From Cladobotryum mycophilum (taxonomy: Eukaryota; Ascomycota; Sordariomycetes; Hypocreales; Hypocreaceae), in the NCBI GenBank assembly GCA_036429605.1, contig CM071590.1, forward strand, positions 5,394,001 through 5,458,000: a DNA stretch of 64,000 nucleotides, read 5' to 3'. The notes below the pieces were generated by a model, which saw only the letters and a list, made by a program, of their open reading frames with translations, was not told the origin of the DNA and did no database searches. The translations under genes and the position numbers were made by a program. Numbering within the stretch: position 1 is the stretch's first letter; every line of letters starts with the position of its first letter. This document shows, in pieces, positions 12,137 through 23,668 of this stretch.

Positions 12137-12217
12137 GACTCACGCGCTGCTTATATTAAAGCAGTGGAGTGTTAGCTTAGGAATCTGAATTAGCAAGGAA
12201 GGTCTTGATGTTACGAT
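12137..12217 (+). repeat. Diverged direct repeat, copy A (GC-richer)
   Basis: Aligns by eye with 17127-17203 in the same orientation. It shares the core GCTTATATTAAA, then AGCT-AG-AATCT-AAT, AAGGAA, TCTTGAT and TTA-GAT with one 5-nt gap. Most differences are G/C here against A/T in the other copy. It is probably an old repeat fragment of unknown family. Confidence 0.5.
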
Positions 12218-12547
12218 AATCCCTCTGTTGCCCCAGGCTTACTGAGTATGGCCGAACAAATCGCCGGGAAGCAACCATTGACGCACAAACAGTTCCCATG
12301 TCTGATGTTCTGTGTATAAGCGGAGCCTGTAGAACCTGCTTTATCAGAATCATAATTCGTAGCTCGCCACGACCGGCTTCGGGAGTGTGTGCGGTCCAGA
12401 AGTGCCGATAAAGGCTCAGATCTGCTAAGACTTAGCCAGCGGGCTGGGCCAGCAATGTGAGCACTATGGACAGGGATGACTTGATTTATTGTTTGCTAGA
12501 ACGTCGCAAGCTTCCAAAGGAGATGCAAAACTTCCAGGTGGATTTTA

Positions 12548-13027
12548 TCACGGCCTTCTCTCACAAATTCTTCCTAGATGAATTTGATTTCGAACCTCCT
12601 CTTCGGTCGACTTGGCGGACTCATTGATCATTTCCTGACGCTCTGCTAAGAGACTCACGTGGTTCCTGCTAAGTAGCAAATTCAATCTTGCACAGGCAAC
12701 GATTGTTTTATCTGGTCGACTCTTACGGGCTATTGGGGGAGAAATCTTTATTGACAAGGTAGCGCTGAGCCTCTCCTCTAGCAGCTTTCCAGGCGACGCC
12801 AAAGACTCTGAAGGGGGTCTCGGCGCGACGCCCTGCGGCGCCAGAAGGAATGGCACGGTGTGACCGTTCATGACCCCCAACTGGATTCGTGTATCAACCG
12901 GGACGCTCAAGTTAATGTCGGCCTCATGTGGAATCAGGACCTCAGAGCGGCAAACGCAGCGATGGGTAGGTGACCGAGCCTTCTTCGTCCAGTTACGAAT
13001 CAACTTCCACACAACCATTCGCTCCAA
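12548..13027 (-). CDS. Doubtful 160-codon ORF
   Basis: An open frame of 159 aa with fairly mixed amino-acid composition and few low-complexity runs, unlike most spurious ORFs nearby. I do not recognise a family. The segment HEADINLSVPVDTRIQLGV and the following hydrophobic stretch look vaguely like a small beta-rich domain, such as those between protease and reverse transcriptase in gypsy polyproteins, but no RT, integrase or protease motif is near. It could be a degraded element fragment or chance. The first codon shown by the open frame was not verified as ATG. Confidence 0.2.
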   Translation of the reverse strand: MERMVVWKLIRNWTKKARSPTHRCVCRSEVLIPHEADINLSVPVDTRIQLGVMNGHTVPFLLAPQGVAPRPPSESLASPGKLLEERLSATLSIKISPPIARKSRPDKTIVACARLNLLLSRNHVSLLAERQEMINESAKSTEEEVRNQIHLGRICERRP

Positions 13028-13625
13028 GTCTTATGACAGCGACAGTTCGTTCAGCAGCGAGGACTTTCAGGCCCAGGCAAGAAATGAAGGCTCAGAAATT
13101 CTGTTACTCATCATAATAGCTCTCCCACATTGCCATATACTAGGACTATAACAGAAAGGACTGCGCCACAAAAAAACGGTGTAGGGGGATTTGTTCTCAA
13201 ATGTTACTTGCCATATTCAATTGGATCTACACATACAAAGCTATGTCAGACCTGAGTCAAGGGGGTGGTGTGTGGGAAACTTTCCTAGGTTAGCCGTGGA
13301 CAAACAACATGAGTCTGTTTCAACCATAAACGTGGCGGTGCTGTCATGTGCAAAACGTCAGAGTCGCGACCCTCTAGTTGTTCAATCGAAAACGACAAAC
13401 ATGTCCATGATTCAATTGATTTCCATCTAGCACGACATACCCCTGGCGCGTTTGCCGAGGACCCATGGATAACTTACAAAATAGGTCGGCGGCCCCCCGC
13501 CCTAACAGAACTGCATCTCCCTTCAAGGCATCCACGCTAACAAGAGTAGATGAATCTCATAAGTTGTCGCGAGGAGTAGGTATCAGATACCTACATCCAG
13601 CAGAAAGGAGATAAAGGAAGCTCTC

Positions 13626-13628
<3 letters not shown>

Positions 13629-13665
<37 letters not shown>
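13629..13665 (+). repeat. (AG)n microsatellite in the 5' leader
   Basis: About 18 AG units end 45 bases before the ATG of the rhodopsin/MFS fusion gene. The tract probably lies in its 5' UTR or core promoter, where length changes could affect expression. Confidence 0.9.
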
Positions 13666-13667
<2 letters not shown>

Positions 13668-13709
13668 CTCCTTCAACTAGCTGCTCTCCGGTTGTGTCAT
13701 TCCAGAGCC

Positions 13710-16134
13710 ATGGCCCTGGACAGTAATGGGTTCTCTTCACGCGGTGAAGCCGTATTCATCGGCGTAACAGTATCTTTTGCATTGGCTACAATATTTGTCG
13801 CTGCAAGACTTGTATGCCGCTTCTGCATCCTCCAACGTCGAGCCTGGGACGACTTGGCCATCATACTGGCATGGGTGTGTGAGCCCGCTGCTTCTTGGTC
13901 AAAGATTGAAGGCTAATAGAACTAAGATTCTCGCCTTTGGCATGTCCTTTACCATCGACTTCAGTATCCTAAAAGGTTTAGGGCGCCAGCCAGACCACAT
14001 TCCTGCTTCGTGGGCTGCGCCGCTAATAGCAAGCGACTACGCGGCTTTCATTCTATATAACCCAGCGTTAATGGCTACCAAGTCATCTATCCTCATCCTA
14101 TATATTAGACTCTCTAAAAATACGCGGCTTTTCATGTATTGGGCCTCATATACGACCCTCCTGGTCGTCAATGCCGCCGGTGTCATCCTAACATTCTTAG
14201 CCGCCTTCCGATGCCGCCCCGTATACGTGGCCTATACTCCTGACACTACGAGTCCTAATTGCATCTCGATCGAGACCATCTACCTCTCCTCAGCACCTGT
14301 CAACGTCGCCACGGACCTAGCTATCCTTATCCTTCCCATCCCGATGCTGACGGCCATGAAATTGCCGAAGCGGCAGAAGTGTGTCTTGGTCATGACATTC
14401 ATGCTAGGAACCTTTGCCACTGCTATTGATATTGTGCGTATCTACTACCTCCAGCTGGCAGCCGCAAGCGCAAGCGTCGAAAAGCTGGCCACCCACGGGT
14501 CTGTATATCTGGAGTTCACCTACAATGCAAGCCTGGCGCTGCTGTGGTCCGCAGTAGAGGTCAATGTAGGCATTATCTGCGCCTGTATTCCTGTCCTGCG
14601 GCCGTTAATCAAGCGAATGTTCCTGGACAGAATGATTAGCAGCCGTACACAATCAGAACCGTCACCAGCCAGCTTGGATTCAGGCATTTCCGAGGAACAA
14701 CGTCCACGGGGGTTACTACGCGGGATCACAGAGAGGCAACAAATCCAGACTCTAAATCGGAATTCTATGAATTCCGCTAATTTGGCATTCAATACAACAA
14801 CAGGTCCCGACTGTATGCTCACTCTGAGGGACTCGGAATCCATCAAATACTGCATCAAAGTCATTATTATCTACACTTTCTGGGGATTCATCCTCTCCCT
14901 ACTTACCACCCTCAATAGCAAAATCCAAGTCTCGGCCCACCCAACCCTCGCCAAAAACATAAGCTTAATATGTACTATCTATGGAGGCCGCATTGTCGGG
15001 TCGTTCCTTGGGCTAGTGATCCTACGAACCGCTGGATTTAAAACAACCTTTCTCACAGGTTTGGGTTTGCTCTGCATTGGAACGCTTACATTCTGGCCTT
15101 CTGGACAGTTGAAGTCTTATTCCGGCTTCGTTGTCTCCAACTTTATTGTCGGTTTAGGCCTGGCACCGATGTTGATGGCATCATTTGGCTTTCTCACACT
15201 CTGCGGACCGCCTCACCACGCAGAGTTTCGTGTCTGTCTAGGACAGGGAATACTGGGAGTTGGAACAGTCCTGGGAGGCCTACTTACTGAGAAAGTCCTA
15301 TTTCCGAATATCATCCACACTCAAAGCTTAAGATCCGTGCAATGGACATATCTCGCCAGTGCCCTTTCCACCGTTATCCTAGCATTCTATTGCTACTACA
15401 TGTCGCTCCCAAAAGTCACTGATTCAGACCTGCAAGCCCAAACCGAGCGTCTAAACATACCCCAAACATCCTTTGCTGGATTCTCGGTCGAGCGCATTAC
15501 TCTGACCGTGGCAATCCTGTCCGTAACTTTCGCTAATGGCGCATGGGCATGCTATACCGCCTTTTTCAATTCCCTGGCCACCAGCGCCGCTCGCAGCGCC
15601 TCCTCACCCCAAGGTTTATCGACAACTAGCTATTTTCTCATGGGCACTTCAATAAACGCATTAGGTTCGTGTGCTTTTGCTCTTCTCAGTCTTATTGTGC
15701 CCTCACATGTTATCCTACTCGTAGCGTGTGCGGGCTCCATTACATTTTCCGCATTGGTTATGAGTCTTGACTTCTCGTCGGCCAACCACACCATGACCAT
15801 GTTCCTCATCTTCCGCTTCTTCTCATCACCCGTGGGCCCTTTTACTTACGTCATCGGCGTGCGTGGCCAGGGTCGGTGGACTAACACTGCGATCTGCCTG
15901 GTGACCTGTGCGACTGGCGTAGGTGGTATCATATTCCCATTTATCATGTTGGCCGTGCTACAGGGCCATGGGGTCAGATCCTCGTTCGGAGTAATAACTG
16001 CTTTGTTCAGTGCGATGAATCTCCTCCCGCTCTACCTTATCCTGTTTCGCCCCGCTCGGAACCAGTATAACGTACTTGCGAGGCCCCCTCTAACTCCGTA
16101 TGTCGAAACAGAGCTGCAGTCAGAGTTACAGTGA
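13710..16134 (+). CDS. Fusion: fungal rhodopsin-like 7TM domain + fucose-permease-like MFS transporter
   Basis: Two exons (13710-13874, 13927-16134) joined by a 52-nt GT-AG intron give 790 aa. The splice links AIILAW to ILAFGMSF, as expected in the fungal rhodopsin domain family (PF20684 type). Residues 1 to about 280 carry that 7TM domain: RRAWDDLAIILAW, YNPALMATKSSILILYIRLS, FRCRPVYVAY and YLSSAPVNVATDLAIL. A hydrophilic linker of about 90 residues follows. From about 380 comes a second multi-pass region: WGFILSLLTTLNS, CGPPHHAEFR-CLGQG, GVGTVLGG and YYMSLPKVTDSDL match fungal L-fucose-permease (FucP)-type MFS proteins, giving close to 12 more TM segments. Substrate and role of the 7TM half are unknown. 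I recall related fused proteins in other fungi, so the fusion is probably real and not two merged genes. Confidence 0.8.
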
Positions 16135-17519
16135 AGGTCGAAATATGTATATAGGTTGAAAAGGTTACATCAGCCCAGGAGATGATGAACATCAGTTCCC
16201 CAATCCTAGTCTGGAGATCAGGGTCAATAGCAGCGGCTATAATAAATCATTGGTTAAACTAACTCCAAGTTTTCACTAAGCTAGCTAGCCATATAATATA
16301 AACCACCAGCTCATCAGGGTAGTTTTGAGGGAAAATGTTCGTCCGCATGGCTTCGCCGATCCCCTTCACTGAGACCTGAGCGCTGAAAGAATTTGAGGTA
16401 TTCCCAGTATTCCGGATACCGCTCGGCATCTTCATTACAGTATGATGAGGCATAGTGAGTCAAGTAAACACGGGTATCTCGAATCTTTACGCCGTCACAT
16501 CCACCCATTAAGTTGGTGTGCCAAACCTTGGTCAAGTTCTTCATCTGACTCATCGGAGGACCTCGCCTACCCCCTTTTCTTTCGGGCCTGTTTAACCTTT
16601 TCAATATATGGGGATTTGCCAGGCTTCTCAAACGGGGTTGGTAGAATTGTGTGTTGTTTATTGCAGACAATAACCTGGAGGATGTAAAGCACAACAACAG
16701 AAGAGGACACAGTGGTCCAAAAACTTCCGACAATCCTAGGTAACCTTATTGAAGCAGCAACCATAGACAAAGCATTGTTCAATGTCCGGATAATCAACAC
16801 GACCTAGATCAATCGTTTGAGGTTGGTTTGGTCTAAAAACAAAGGATAACAATGGAGACTGGCGTATAAACGCCGTAATCTAAGAATAGGAACAAGATCG
16901 ATCAAGTTGAACGAACAAAGGTAAAAGTTGATTGTTGATTCTATCGTACAAAGGCACAATTGTTCTCCTTTTATCCTTCGCGCCGTCCCGGCACCCGATT
17001 TTCCGGCATCCCAATTTGGAAGATAAGCTCCCCTACGCCGAAGCACATCTGGCTCCATCACAGTATTTCTCTTTTCGTTTTATGGTATATTAATATAGTC
17101 TACCTGGCTCAGGTGCTATTCATGCATTACTCAGGCATTGCTTATATTAAAATAGCATCAGCTCAGTAATCTAAATAAAGAAGGAAATTCTTGATATTAG
17201 GATTCAGGTAATATATTGGTCTGATATTGTCATCTATGTAGATTTGCCTGGAAGTGCATCTCTGACTTCCTGCCCCCCAATGGAACAATACTTTCTCGTT
17301 CTCAATACTCCGGGTCGCAAATTTCGTATTGATTGCACTATGAAGAAAAGCAACTAAAACTGTTTTCCTATAAAATTAGACGACCAACGGCAAAAGGGGA
17401 GAAATTAATGTCTCACACGAATCCTCATCCCACATCTTCGTGTTGAGAGGGCAAATGGACTTTTGCTCCTATTCAGAATCCTGTCAATGATATGTTCTTT
17501 ACTCATCATTGTCGACAGA
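16135..17519. other. Intergenic region with repeat copy B
   Basis: About 1.4 kb. Minus-strand ORFs at 16314-16733 and 16804-17061 have no recognisable domain and overlap open frames on the other strand. The interval is AT-rich from 16800 onwards and contains the AT-richer repeat copy at 17127-17203. Confidence 0.4.
17127..17203 (+). repeat. Diverged direct repeat, copy B (AT-richer)
   Basis: Partner of 12137-12217. Relative to that copy, changes are biased toward G to A and C to T, for example GCGCTG against GCATTG and GATGTT against GATATT, as repeat-induced point mutation would leave. Confidence 0.5.
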
Positions 17520-18773
17520 TTAGTTTGGCTTTGGGTTGGAAGTGTATGCTCTTTGTGGCCGCGTTTTGCTTGCTGCCTTCTTAGCGGTCGCGGACTCATC
17601 TAGGGGCGGCGACCACGTTGGGGAGGACGGTTCGGATGATAATGATTCGTATGATGATGCCTCGTCAGGTGATGAAGAGGGTCTGGTTCGTGAGGATCTT
17701 CCACTTTGCGATGACCATCTACCTCGTGGTGGCTTTGTGTCCGGTGCCAATTGTGTCCCCCGCGAAGATGATATAGCTTGTGAGGACCGTCTAATTCGTG
17801 ACGACTGCGAAGTAGCTGGTGGTGAAAGTTCAGATCTTGATGATGATGGGGCGACCTGCGATAATGCCAAAGAACGCATGTTGTGTCGAATTTGATTAGG
17901 ACTATGCGCCTCGCTTAACTCATTGCTTGGCACTATTCCAATCATCGCTTCTCTCCTGCGCACCTCCTCTTTCTGCGCCAGCTTTTGCAAGTAGCCCCTT
18001 GCCTCGTTCTGAATCCAGCGGTCAATGTTCGAGTCGTTACAGCTCGTGTGGCTAATTAATAAATTCTTCACCTCACCAAGCTCTTCCAACAATTTCTGAT
18101 ACTCGGTGTGTAAGAGCGTGTTTTTCTCCTCGAGTTTCATCTTGACTTCCTCCAAGTGATTGACCTTCTTCTTCTTCTTTGCTCGACTTTTGGAAGCCGC
18201 CAATCGATTCATATTCTTCAGTCTCTCCCTCTCTCTCTTCTGTTCTTCATCTCCCAGAGCTGGCTTCTCTTTCTTCTTCCGGCGCTGGGCCCAGTGTATA
18301 TCCATGGACAATACAGTCATTGTTTCAGCGGGTGGTTTCTTCTTGTTGAGATTTTGTGGGCCATTCTTCGGTGTGTCATTTGAGAAGCTGTCCTCGTTAT
18401 TCTGTTGTCTTGAAAACGGATGAGAAGGTTCAATGGGGCAAGAAATTTGAAAGGCCTGAAATGTGCCGGTCGGCTTTGGAGTTATGTCCATCTTGCCATT
18501 ATTCCTTAGGCGCGCATCCAATGGTACACCTCCCTCGGAATTTAGAGCATATTGCCCCATATGTGGAGGCCAGTTCCCAAGCGAAGCGTCCCACATATTG
18601 GAAGCCGTCGGGAGATGCGTCAATGCAGCAAGGGCAGAGGATGCTAGGTTTTCGGGGAGTAGTTGAGGATCGATAGGAGTGCCCGCAATAGTGCTGTATG
18701 CCATTGCATTATCTTCAACATTATAAGCACCTTCGGCGATGCTCATATCAAGCGTTGCTATGTTTGGATCCAT
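17520..18773 (-). CDS. bZIP transcription factor
   Basis: Single-exon ORF of 417 aa beginning at an ATG at 18773. The bZIP domain is clear. A basic region at about residues 181-203 contains NRLAASKSRAKKKKKV, with the invariant Asn and Arg and the Ala-Ala pair. A leucine zipper follows from about 207 to 245, with Leu at heptad positions in HLEEVKMKLEEKNTLL. It should bind DNA as a dimer in the nucleus. The N-terminal 180 residues are acidic to neutral, Asn/Pro-rich and probably an activation region. The C-terminal 130 residues are very Ser/Arg/Pro-rich and likely disordered. The signature suits the fungal ATF/CREB-like group, but I cannot assign an orthologue. No target is suggested by the neighbours. 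Confidence 0.88.
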   Translation of the reverse strand: MDPNIATLDMSIAEGAYNVEDNAMAYSTIAGTPIDPQLLPENLASSALAALTHLPTASNMWDASLGNWPPHMGQYALNSEGGVPLDARLRNNGKMDITPKPTGTFQAFQISCPIEPSHPFSRQQNNEDSFSNDTPKNGPQNLNKKKPPAETMTVLSMDIHWAQRRKKKEKPALGDEEQKRERERLKNMNRLAASKSRAKKKKKVNHLEEVKMKLEEKNTLLHTEYQKLLEELGEVKNLLISHTSCNDSNIDRWIQNEARGYLQKLAQKEEVRRREAMIGIVPSNELSEAHSPNQIRHNMRSLALSQVAPSSSRSELSPPATSQSSRIRRSSQAISSSRGTQLAPDTKPPRGRWSSQSGRSSRTRPSSSPDEASSYESLSSEPSSPTWSPPLDESATAKKAASKTRPQRAYTSNPKPN

Positions 18774-20891
18774 GTCGAAATCCAGTATCCACTAAGCCTC
18801 TGTCATGTTTCGGGGTAAGGAACACGTTAATATCGAATCATGGCTTACTCGCCATGCGCTTTGAATCCGAAATGATCGAATCCAAACGGGTGCGATATTA
18901 TGATGAGGATTGTTTGAGTCGTGCGAACGAAAAATTGCGGACAAATCAATATCTCTGTCCCCAAGCCTCCAACAAAACTATTGCGATGATTGTTTTTACC
19001 GTCCGAGTCTGAAGTTCCGCAAAAGACGGTAAGTTGAGACTGAGTCAGAGGTTATCTCTTATGAGCTTCAAGATAGTACCTGGCCGTTATACCTTGATGG
19101 ATGATGAAAGAATCAAATCGAATGGTGATATGTTCGCTGGGGCAAGGGGAAGAGAGGAGCTGTCCAAGATCCCCACATACACTCCGGGCCAGCAGGGTGG
19201 CCACTTTCAGTGCGCTTTGCTCCGTAATCGTAGGTCATATGCTGGCCTGGCGTGCGAAAACAAAGTCAAACTAGTAATCTGCCGCACTTTGTCGAGTGAA
19301 AGGAACGGCTTCATCTTATGGAGTAAAGTGTATGAGAATAATGAATTTAGAAGCTGCATGTAGACGTCATCTATTCTCAGATTCGAAGAATGGGTACCGT
19401 CTGTGCAAATTCGATGGAGTGCTAGTGACGGTTTAGTGTTCAGCGTGGACTCGCGGTGCGGACTCGTGTGGTACCGATACCAAAATGCCATGGATGGGCG
19501 ACGGGACGGCTCTGCTCCCCGCAGCTCGCGTGCGTCTCACCAGGAAGCTGAATGTGTAGCCGATCCAGTGGCTTTCGGGTTGTCTTCTTTGGGGAACAAG
19601 CAGACGGCCGCAGTTTGATGAGGTGGGAGAGAGCAAATTGGATCCCTTTATTCTCACTTGAGCGTGTGGGACTACTTGCATCATCGGCCGATCCATCCAT
19701 GACACAAACAACACCGCCGTCGGTGTAAGAAGAGGGTTGGAGGGTTGGAGGGCATGCATCTTGGACTTGCTTCTGTAACAGGAGCACACGGAGTGCGGAG
19801 TATGCACAATAGGGTTGCAGGGATTCAGACGCACGGTACAAGGTTGTCTCTCCATTATACGGAGTAGGGGGAGGTGACTGCTGTGTTGTCGATATTGGTT
19901 GGGAGACGTTTTGATCACCATTGGCTAGCATATGTCGGAAGCTCCGTGATCTCTGATTGGTCAGCTTTGGTGGATGGCTGATGCCAGACGGCTTAGTCTG
20001 CACTAAAGCCGGAGCGAAACGTCCGAGAAGTGCAGTATGTACAGTGCGTACAGTGCGTATAAAGAACCCGCACGAAGTGATCTCAACGGCAGGTAGAATT
20101 GTTTCCTCATCCCAAGCCCTCCATATTTCTTCAGTGAAGGGGTCAGAATAATGCAGAGTACATGTATCCTGCAGAATGCACGGGTCTACTATAGGAATTT
20201 CCTTCTTTGGCTGCAGCTCTTCACACTCTGTTGCACGCAATGACGCCATTTCAATGGGGACCCGCGATGATAGTGGCTTAAGCAGCTTTCACGATGTATT
20301 CAAGAATTTGGGAAATCGATCCTCGTAGCTTTTAACATTTGGAAATAGTTTGTAGGTTGGCGGCTATCAATTTTCTCCATGTCCAGTTTGGTTTAGGATG
20401 GGAAATGAATCAACTCCGAGAAAGGCTACGCTACTATACAATTCTCAACCATCCGTCGATGCTCGATCTCGTGAACCCCTGAAGCTGTTTATTTTGATCT
20501 CACAATATCGTCTACGTCACCAAGAACATTAAGGTTGTTGTTTGCCTGTTTTTTCCTGCGTGCTGAAAGCAATACCGGATCTTTCAAACCGGACAAGACC
20601 TTAGAACTACCCGGCGGATTTCAACCTCCCTTGGACTGGGGCGCTAAACATGACAACAAACCAAGTCTATTCTTTTTTTAAAAATATTTATTTTGTTTTG
20701 GATGTTCATGATGGATCCATTATCTTGCGTAAACAGGCTATATCAGACCATTCATGGGTTGAATGACAGGCATGGGAAGGTACAGAGTTATCAGTTGATA
20801 GATAGCAACTGCCTGCCTCCAAGTCAGGCCAACCATAGCCCCCTTCCCCAATTAGCCCCCTAGCACAACATCCTCCCGCCCATACCCATAC
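18774..20891. other. Intergenic interval upstream of the bZIP gene and hAT element
   Basis: About 2.1 kb. It contains the bZIP promoter (18774 to about 19200) and one doubtful 269-codon minus-strand ORF listed separately. The sequence just before the transposon includes a run of CCCATA units (about 20879-20899), the last of which became the target duplication. Confidence 0.4.
19440..20249 (-). CDS. Doubtful 269-aa hypothetical ORF
   Basis: An ATG-started frame of 269 codons with no domain I know, no signal peptide and no TM segment. Composition is rich in Ser, Thr, Pro and Arg with scattered Cys. An overlapping 162-codon frame on the same strand shows that the region is simply stop-poor. It may be a lineage-specific gene, an exon set with unseen introns, or noise. 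Expression data would decide. Confidence 0.25.
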   Translation of the reverse strand: MASLRATECEELQPKKEIPIVDPCILQDTCTLHYSDPFTEEIWRAWDEETILPAVEITSCGFFIRTVRTVHTALLGRFAPALVQTKPSGISHPPKLTNQRSRSFRHMLANGDQNVSQPISTTQQSPPPTPYNGETTLYRASESLQPYCAYSALRVLLLQKQVQDACPPTLQPSSYTDGGVVCVMDGSADDASSPTRSSENKGIQFALSHLIKLRPSACSPKKTTRKPLDRLHIQLPGETHASCGEQSRPVAHPWHFGIGTTRVRTASPR

Positions 20892-20899
20892 CCATACCA
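20892..20899. repeat. Left 8-bp target-site duplication of the hAT element
   Basis: CCATACCA directly abuts the left inverted repeat and is identical to 23848-23855. Confidence 0.9.
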
Positions 20900-20919
20900 C
20901 AGCGCAGCAGCCGGTTCAA
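20900..20919 (+). repeat. hAT left terminal inverted repeat
   Basis: CAGCGCAGCAGCCGGTTCAA; pairs with the reverse complement of 23828-23847 with two mismatches. Confidence 0.9.
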
Positions 20920-21185
20920 GTAACTTGATCAAATCTTTCAATCAATCAATCAAATTAAAGGCTTTAAAATAGCCAAGTAAGCAAATAAGGTTACCGTGAT
21001 ATTTGAAGCATTTGGTAAGTAGAATAGGGTAGATTTTCATATAGAAAAGGGTTATTCTCGGTCAAAAAAGCAAGCATATTACCCAATTGGTTAGGAATAC
21101 AGTAACCTTCCCCTTAACAACACCACACAATAAACATTAGAAGATCAATTTGACGCGTTATTTCCCTCATTTCTGCCTAAATACA

Positions 21186-23668
21186 ATGAGCCTTACAATA
21201 TTTAATAAGCAGCGGCGATTAGGCCTTATTTCACAGCTTCAAAATGCAACCGATGCTGCCTCTGCCTCCGAGTCTGATCTCACTGGTCGTGACGGCCTCG
21301 AATCTCTGCCATTCGCGACATACGGCGGTAAACGCTACGTTCTCGAGAAACACATCACAAAGAAGGGCTCGCGCAGCCGTACAACATAGATATTAGAACA
21401 CGGGTCTTTCGTATATCAGCTTATTAGTGATAGCCAACTTGGCAGTATCCATTGGGTATGCAGTATTTGTGACCAACGAGGCGAAACAGCAATATTTAAC
21501 GCCGTTGCAACATCATCCCCACGATTCCATCTTTGGAATAAGCATCGGCTTGAGAAGCCGACTAATTCCAATAGAGATGTGCCTTTAGCCTCCGAATCCG
21601 ATAATACCCTCCCTCCGAGCAAAAGACTACGGCATCATACAACGATATCACGTATTCAGATCGATTAGATCCATGAGCTTATGGTTGCCTTTATTGTTGA
21701 TTCTGATTAGCCCTTTTTAGCCCTTAATAATGAATACCTGCAGGAAATATTTATTAGGTTTAATCCAGGGCTTTTAGAGCAAATCAATTGGAGCCGAGAT
21801 AGTCAGCGTAAGCAGCTTGATCGTGTATTCGACAATAAAAAGGGAGAGATTCAGAGTGAGCTCCGTAAAGCTCTTACACAAATCCATCTCGGCTTCGATC
21901 TATGGACCTCACCAAATCGACTAGCCATACTAGGAGTAACTGGCCACTTTCTTAGTAGTAACGGCAGCCAACAACAACGCCTCCTCGCATTAAAACAACA
22001 CCCTGGGGCTCATTCTGGGGAAAAGCTTACAACAACGCTCAAAGAGGTTATCTACGATTGGGGTATTCAAGATCAGCTTGGAACTATAATCTTAGATAAC
22101 GCATCGAATAACGACACATGCCTATTACACCTTTTCAACGCGTTAGACCCGTCGATGACCGAAGAAGATATAGGGGAGCGTCGAATACGATGTTACGGCC
22201 ATATACTTAACCTTATTGCCCGTGCTTACCTCTATAGTCAAGATAACGAGTCGTTTAAACAGGAATCGCAACTTCACATACTCGCAGATCACTTGGACGA
22301 TGACCTTAAGCATTGGAGGAAAAAGAGCCCAATCGGCAAGCTTCATAATATTGTGAAATTTATCAGGGCCTCGCCTCAACGTACAGAGGAATTTAAGAAG
22401 TCTGTGCTAGAAGACTATAATGACGGTGACTTTATGCTTGTTAATGAATCGGATAGGGAGCTCGAGCTTATCATCAACAACGAAACGCGTTGGAATTCTA
22501 CATATCTCATGATTGAACGCGCTTTGGTCAAGCAACAATAGCTTCAAACTTTTCTTAACCAAAATCAACTCTGCCGTAATCCCTCTATACAAATTCCTGA
22601 AGACAATATTCTTACAATTGAAGATTGGAGGCTTTTAATCGAGATCAGAGAGGTTTTGAAGCCACTTTGGGAACAGACTATACGTTATCAGGGATAGGGA
22701 AAGAACGGTAACCACGGCCGGCTTTGGGAAATCATAACTGGCTTCGAATTCCTCCTTACGCATTTTGAGCATTGGAAAACGTATTTTACACCCCCTACGG
22801 ACGAAGAGATCAAACAGACTCAATCACAGATACAGTCTTCAATTTCTACCCAATCAAGACGAACTCGACCTTCGCAGCATAACCGGCCAAGCTTGCGATC
22901 TTCTCGATCAATGCAGTCGGACTTCATCAACAGCCTTCCGGAGCATACGAGAAAGGAATATACCACACAGACTCAACGGATCAATTGCCTTCGGGGGATT
23001 CAAGGCAGTATCTGCGGGTTTCTATCACAAATGCGTGGCAAAAACTCAATGAATACTACATCCGGCTCGGAGACTCGCCGTTGTATGCAGCATCAGTTAT
23101 CCTACATCCTAGCTTCGGCTATCGTTGGCTTGAGGACCGTTGGAATAGCGAGGAACAGTTGGTTTGGCTCCGTGATGCAAAGGAAGGTCTCGCGAATTAC
23201 TGGGCTCGTTGGTATGAGAATCGACATGAAGAAGGCCCTACCGAAGCCGCACCACTTCAAGGAGCCTTTCAACATCTTATAGGCCTCTAAGAAAAAGAGC
23301 CGGAAAAGAGCAATTACACACAATGGCTTGAGACCACAGCAGCAGTACCGACTAATAGAGCTACTGAGCTAAAGAGGTACTACAGCCTCGGCCCAATGCA
23401 GCTTCATGATCCAATTGCTTGGTGGATATCAAAAAAGGATAACTTTCTAACCTTAAGCAGGCTAGCATTAGATATCTTAGCTATCCCGGCTATGTTAGCT
23501 GACTGCGAAAGGGTATTTAGTCTTGCGAAGTTAACATTATCATCGCAAAGGCTATCAATGAAGCCAGAGACTTTGGAGAAGATACAATGTATAAAGAATT
23601 GGTTACAGCGCGAAGCTATTGTGATTAGCAAAAAGTCTGTCGTATCGGATAACAGGAATAGGGTGTGA
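21186..23668 (+). pseudogene. hAT transposase, disabled
   Basis: The frame starts at the ATG at 21186. It runs through a BED-like finger (WVCSICDQRG then HLWNKH), the RNase-H-like catalytic region (LGFDLWTSPNRLAILGVTGH, then ILDNASNND, CYGHILNLIARAYL, NNETRWNSTYLMIERAL) and, after a frame slip between about 22900 and 22990, the dimerisation domain (DPIAWW, LALDILAIPAMLADCERVFS). Stops in the first frame are all TAG, at 21387, 21666, 21708, 22539 and 22695; a TAA lies at about 23288 in the second frame. Several sit where relatives have Trp or Gln, so TGG-to-TAG and CAG-to-TAG transitions explain them. No functional transposase can be made from this copy. Confidence 0.9.

Larger units (their letters stand above)
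9547..13628. other. Gene-poor interval of about 4 kb
   Basis: No gene could be supported. ORFs at 11408-11935 (+) and 11760-12143 (-) overlap on opposite strands and lack domains or conserved-looking runs. The 160-codon minus-strand frame at 12548-13027 is listed separately. At 12137-12217 lies one copy of a diverged repeat whose partner is near 17127-17203. A pyrimidine-rich stretch at 9590-9740 is probably the promoter of the membrane protein gene. Confidence 0.4.
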
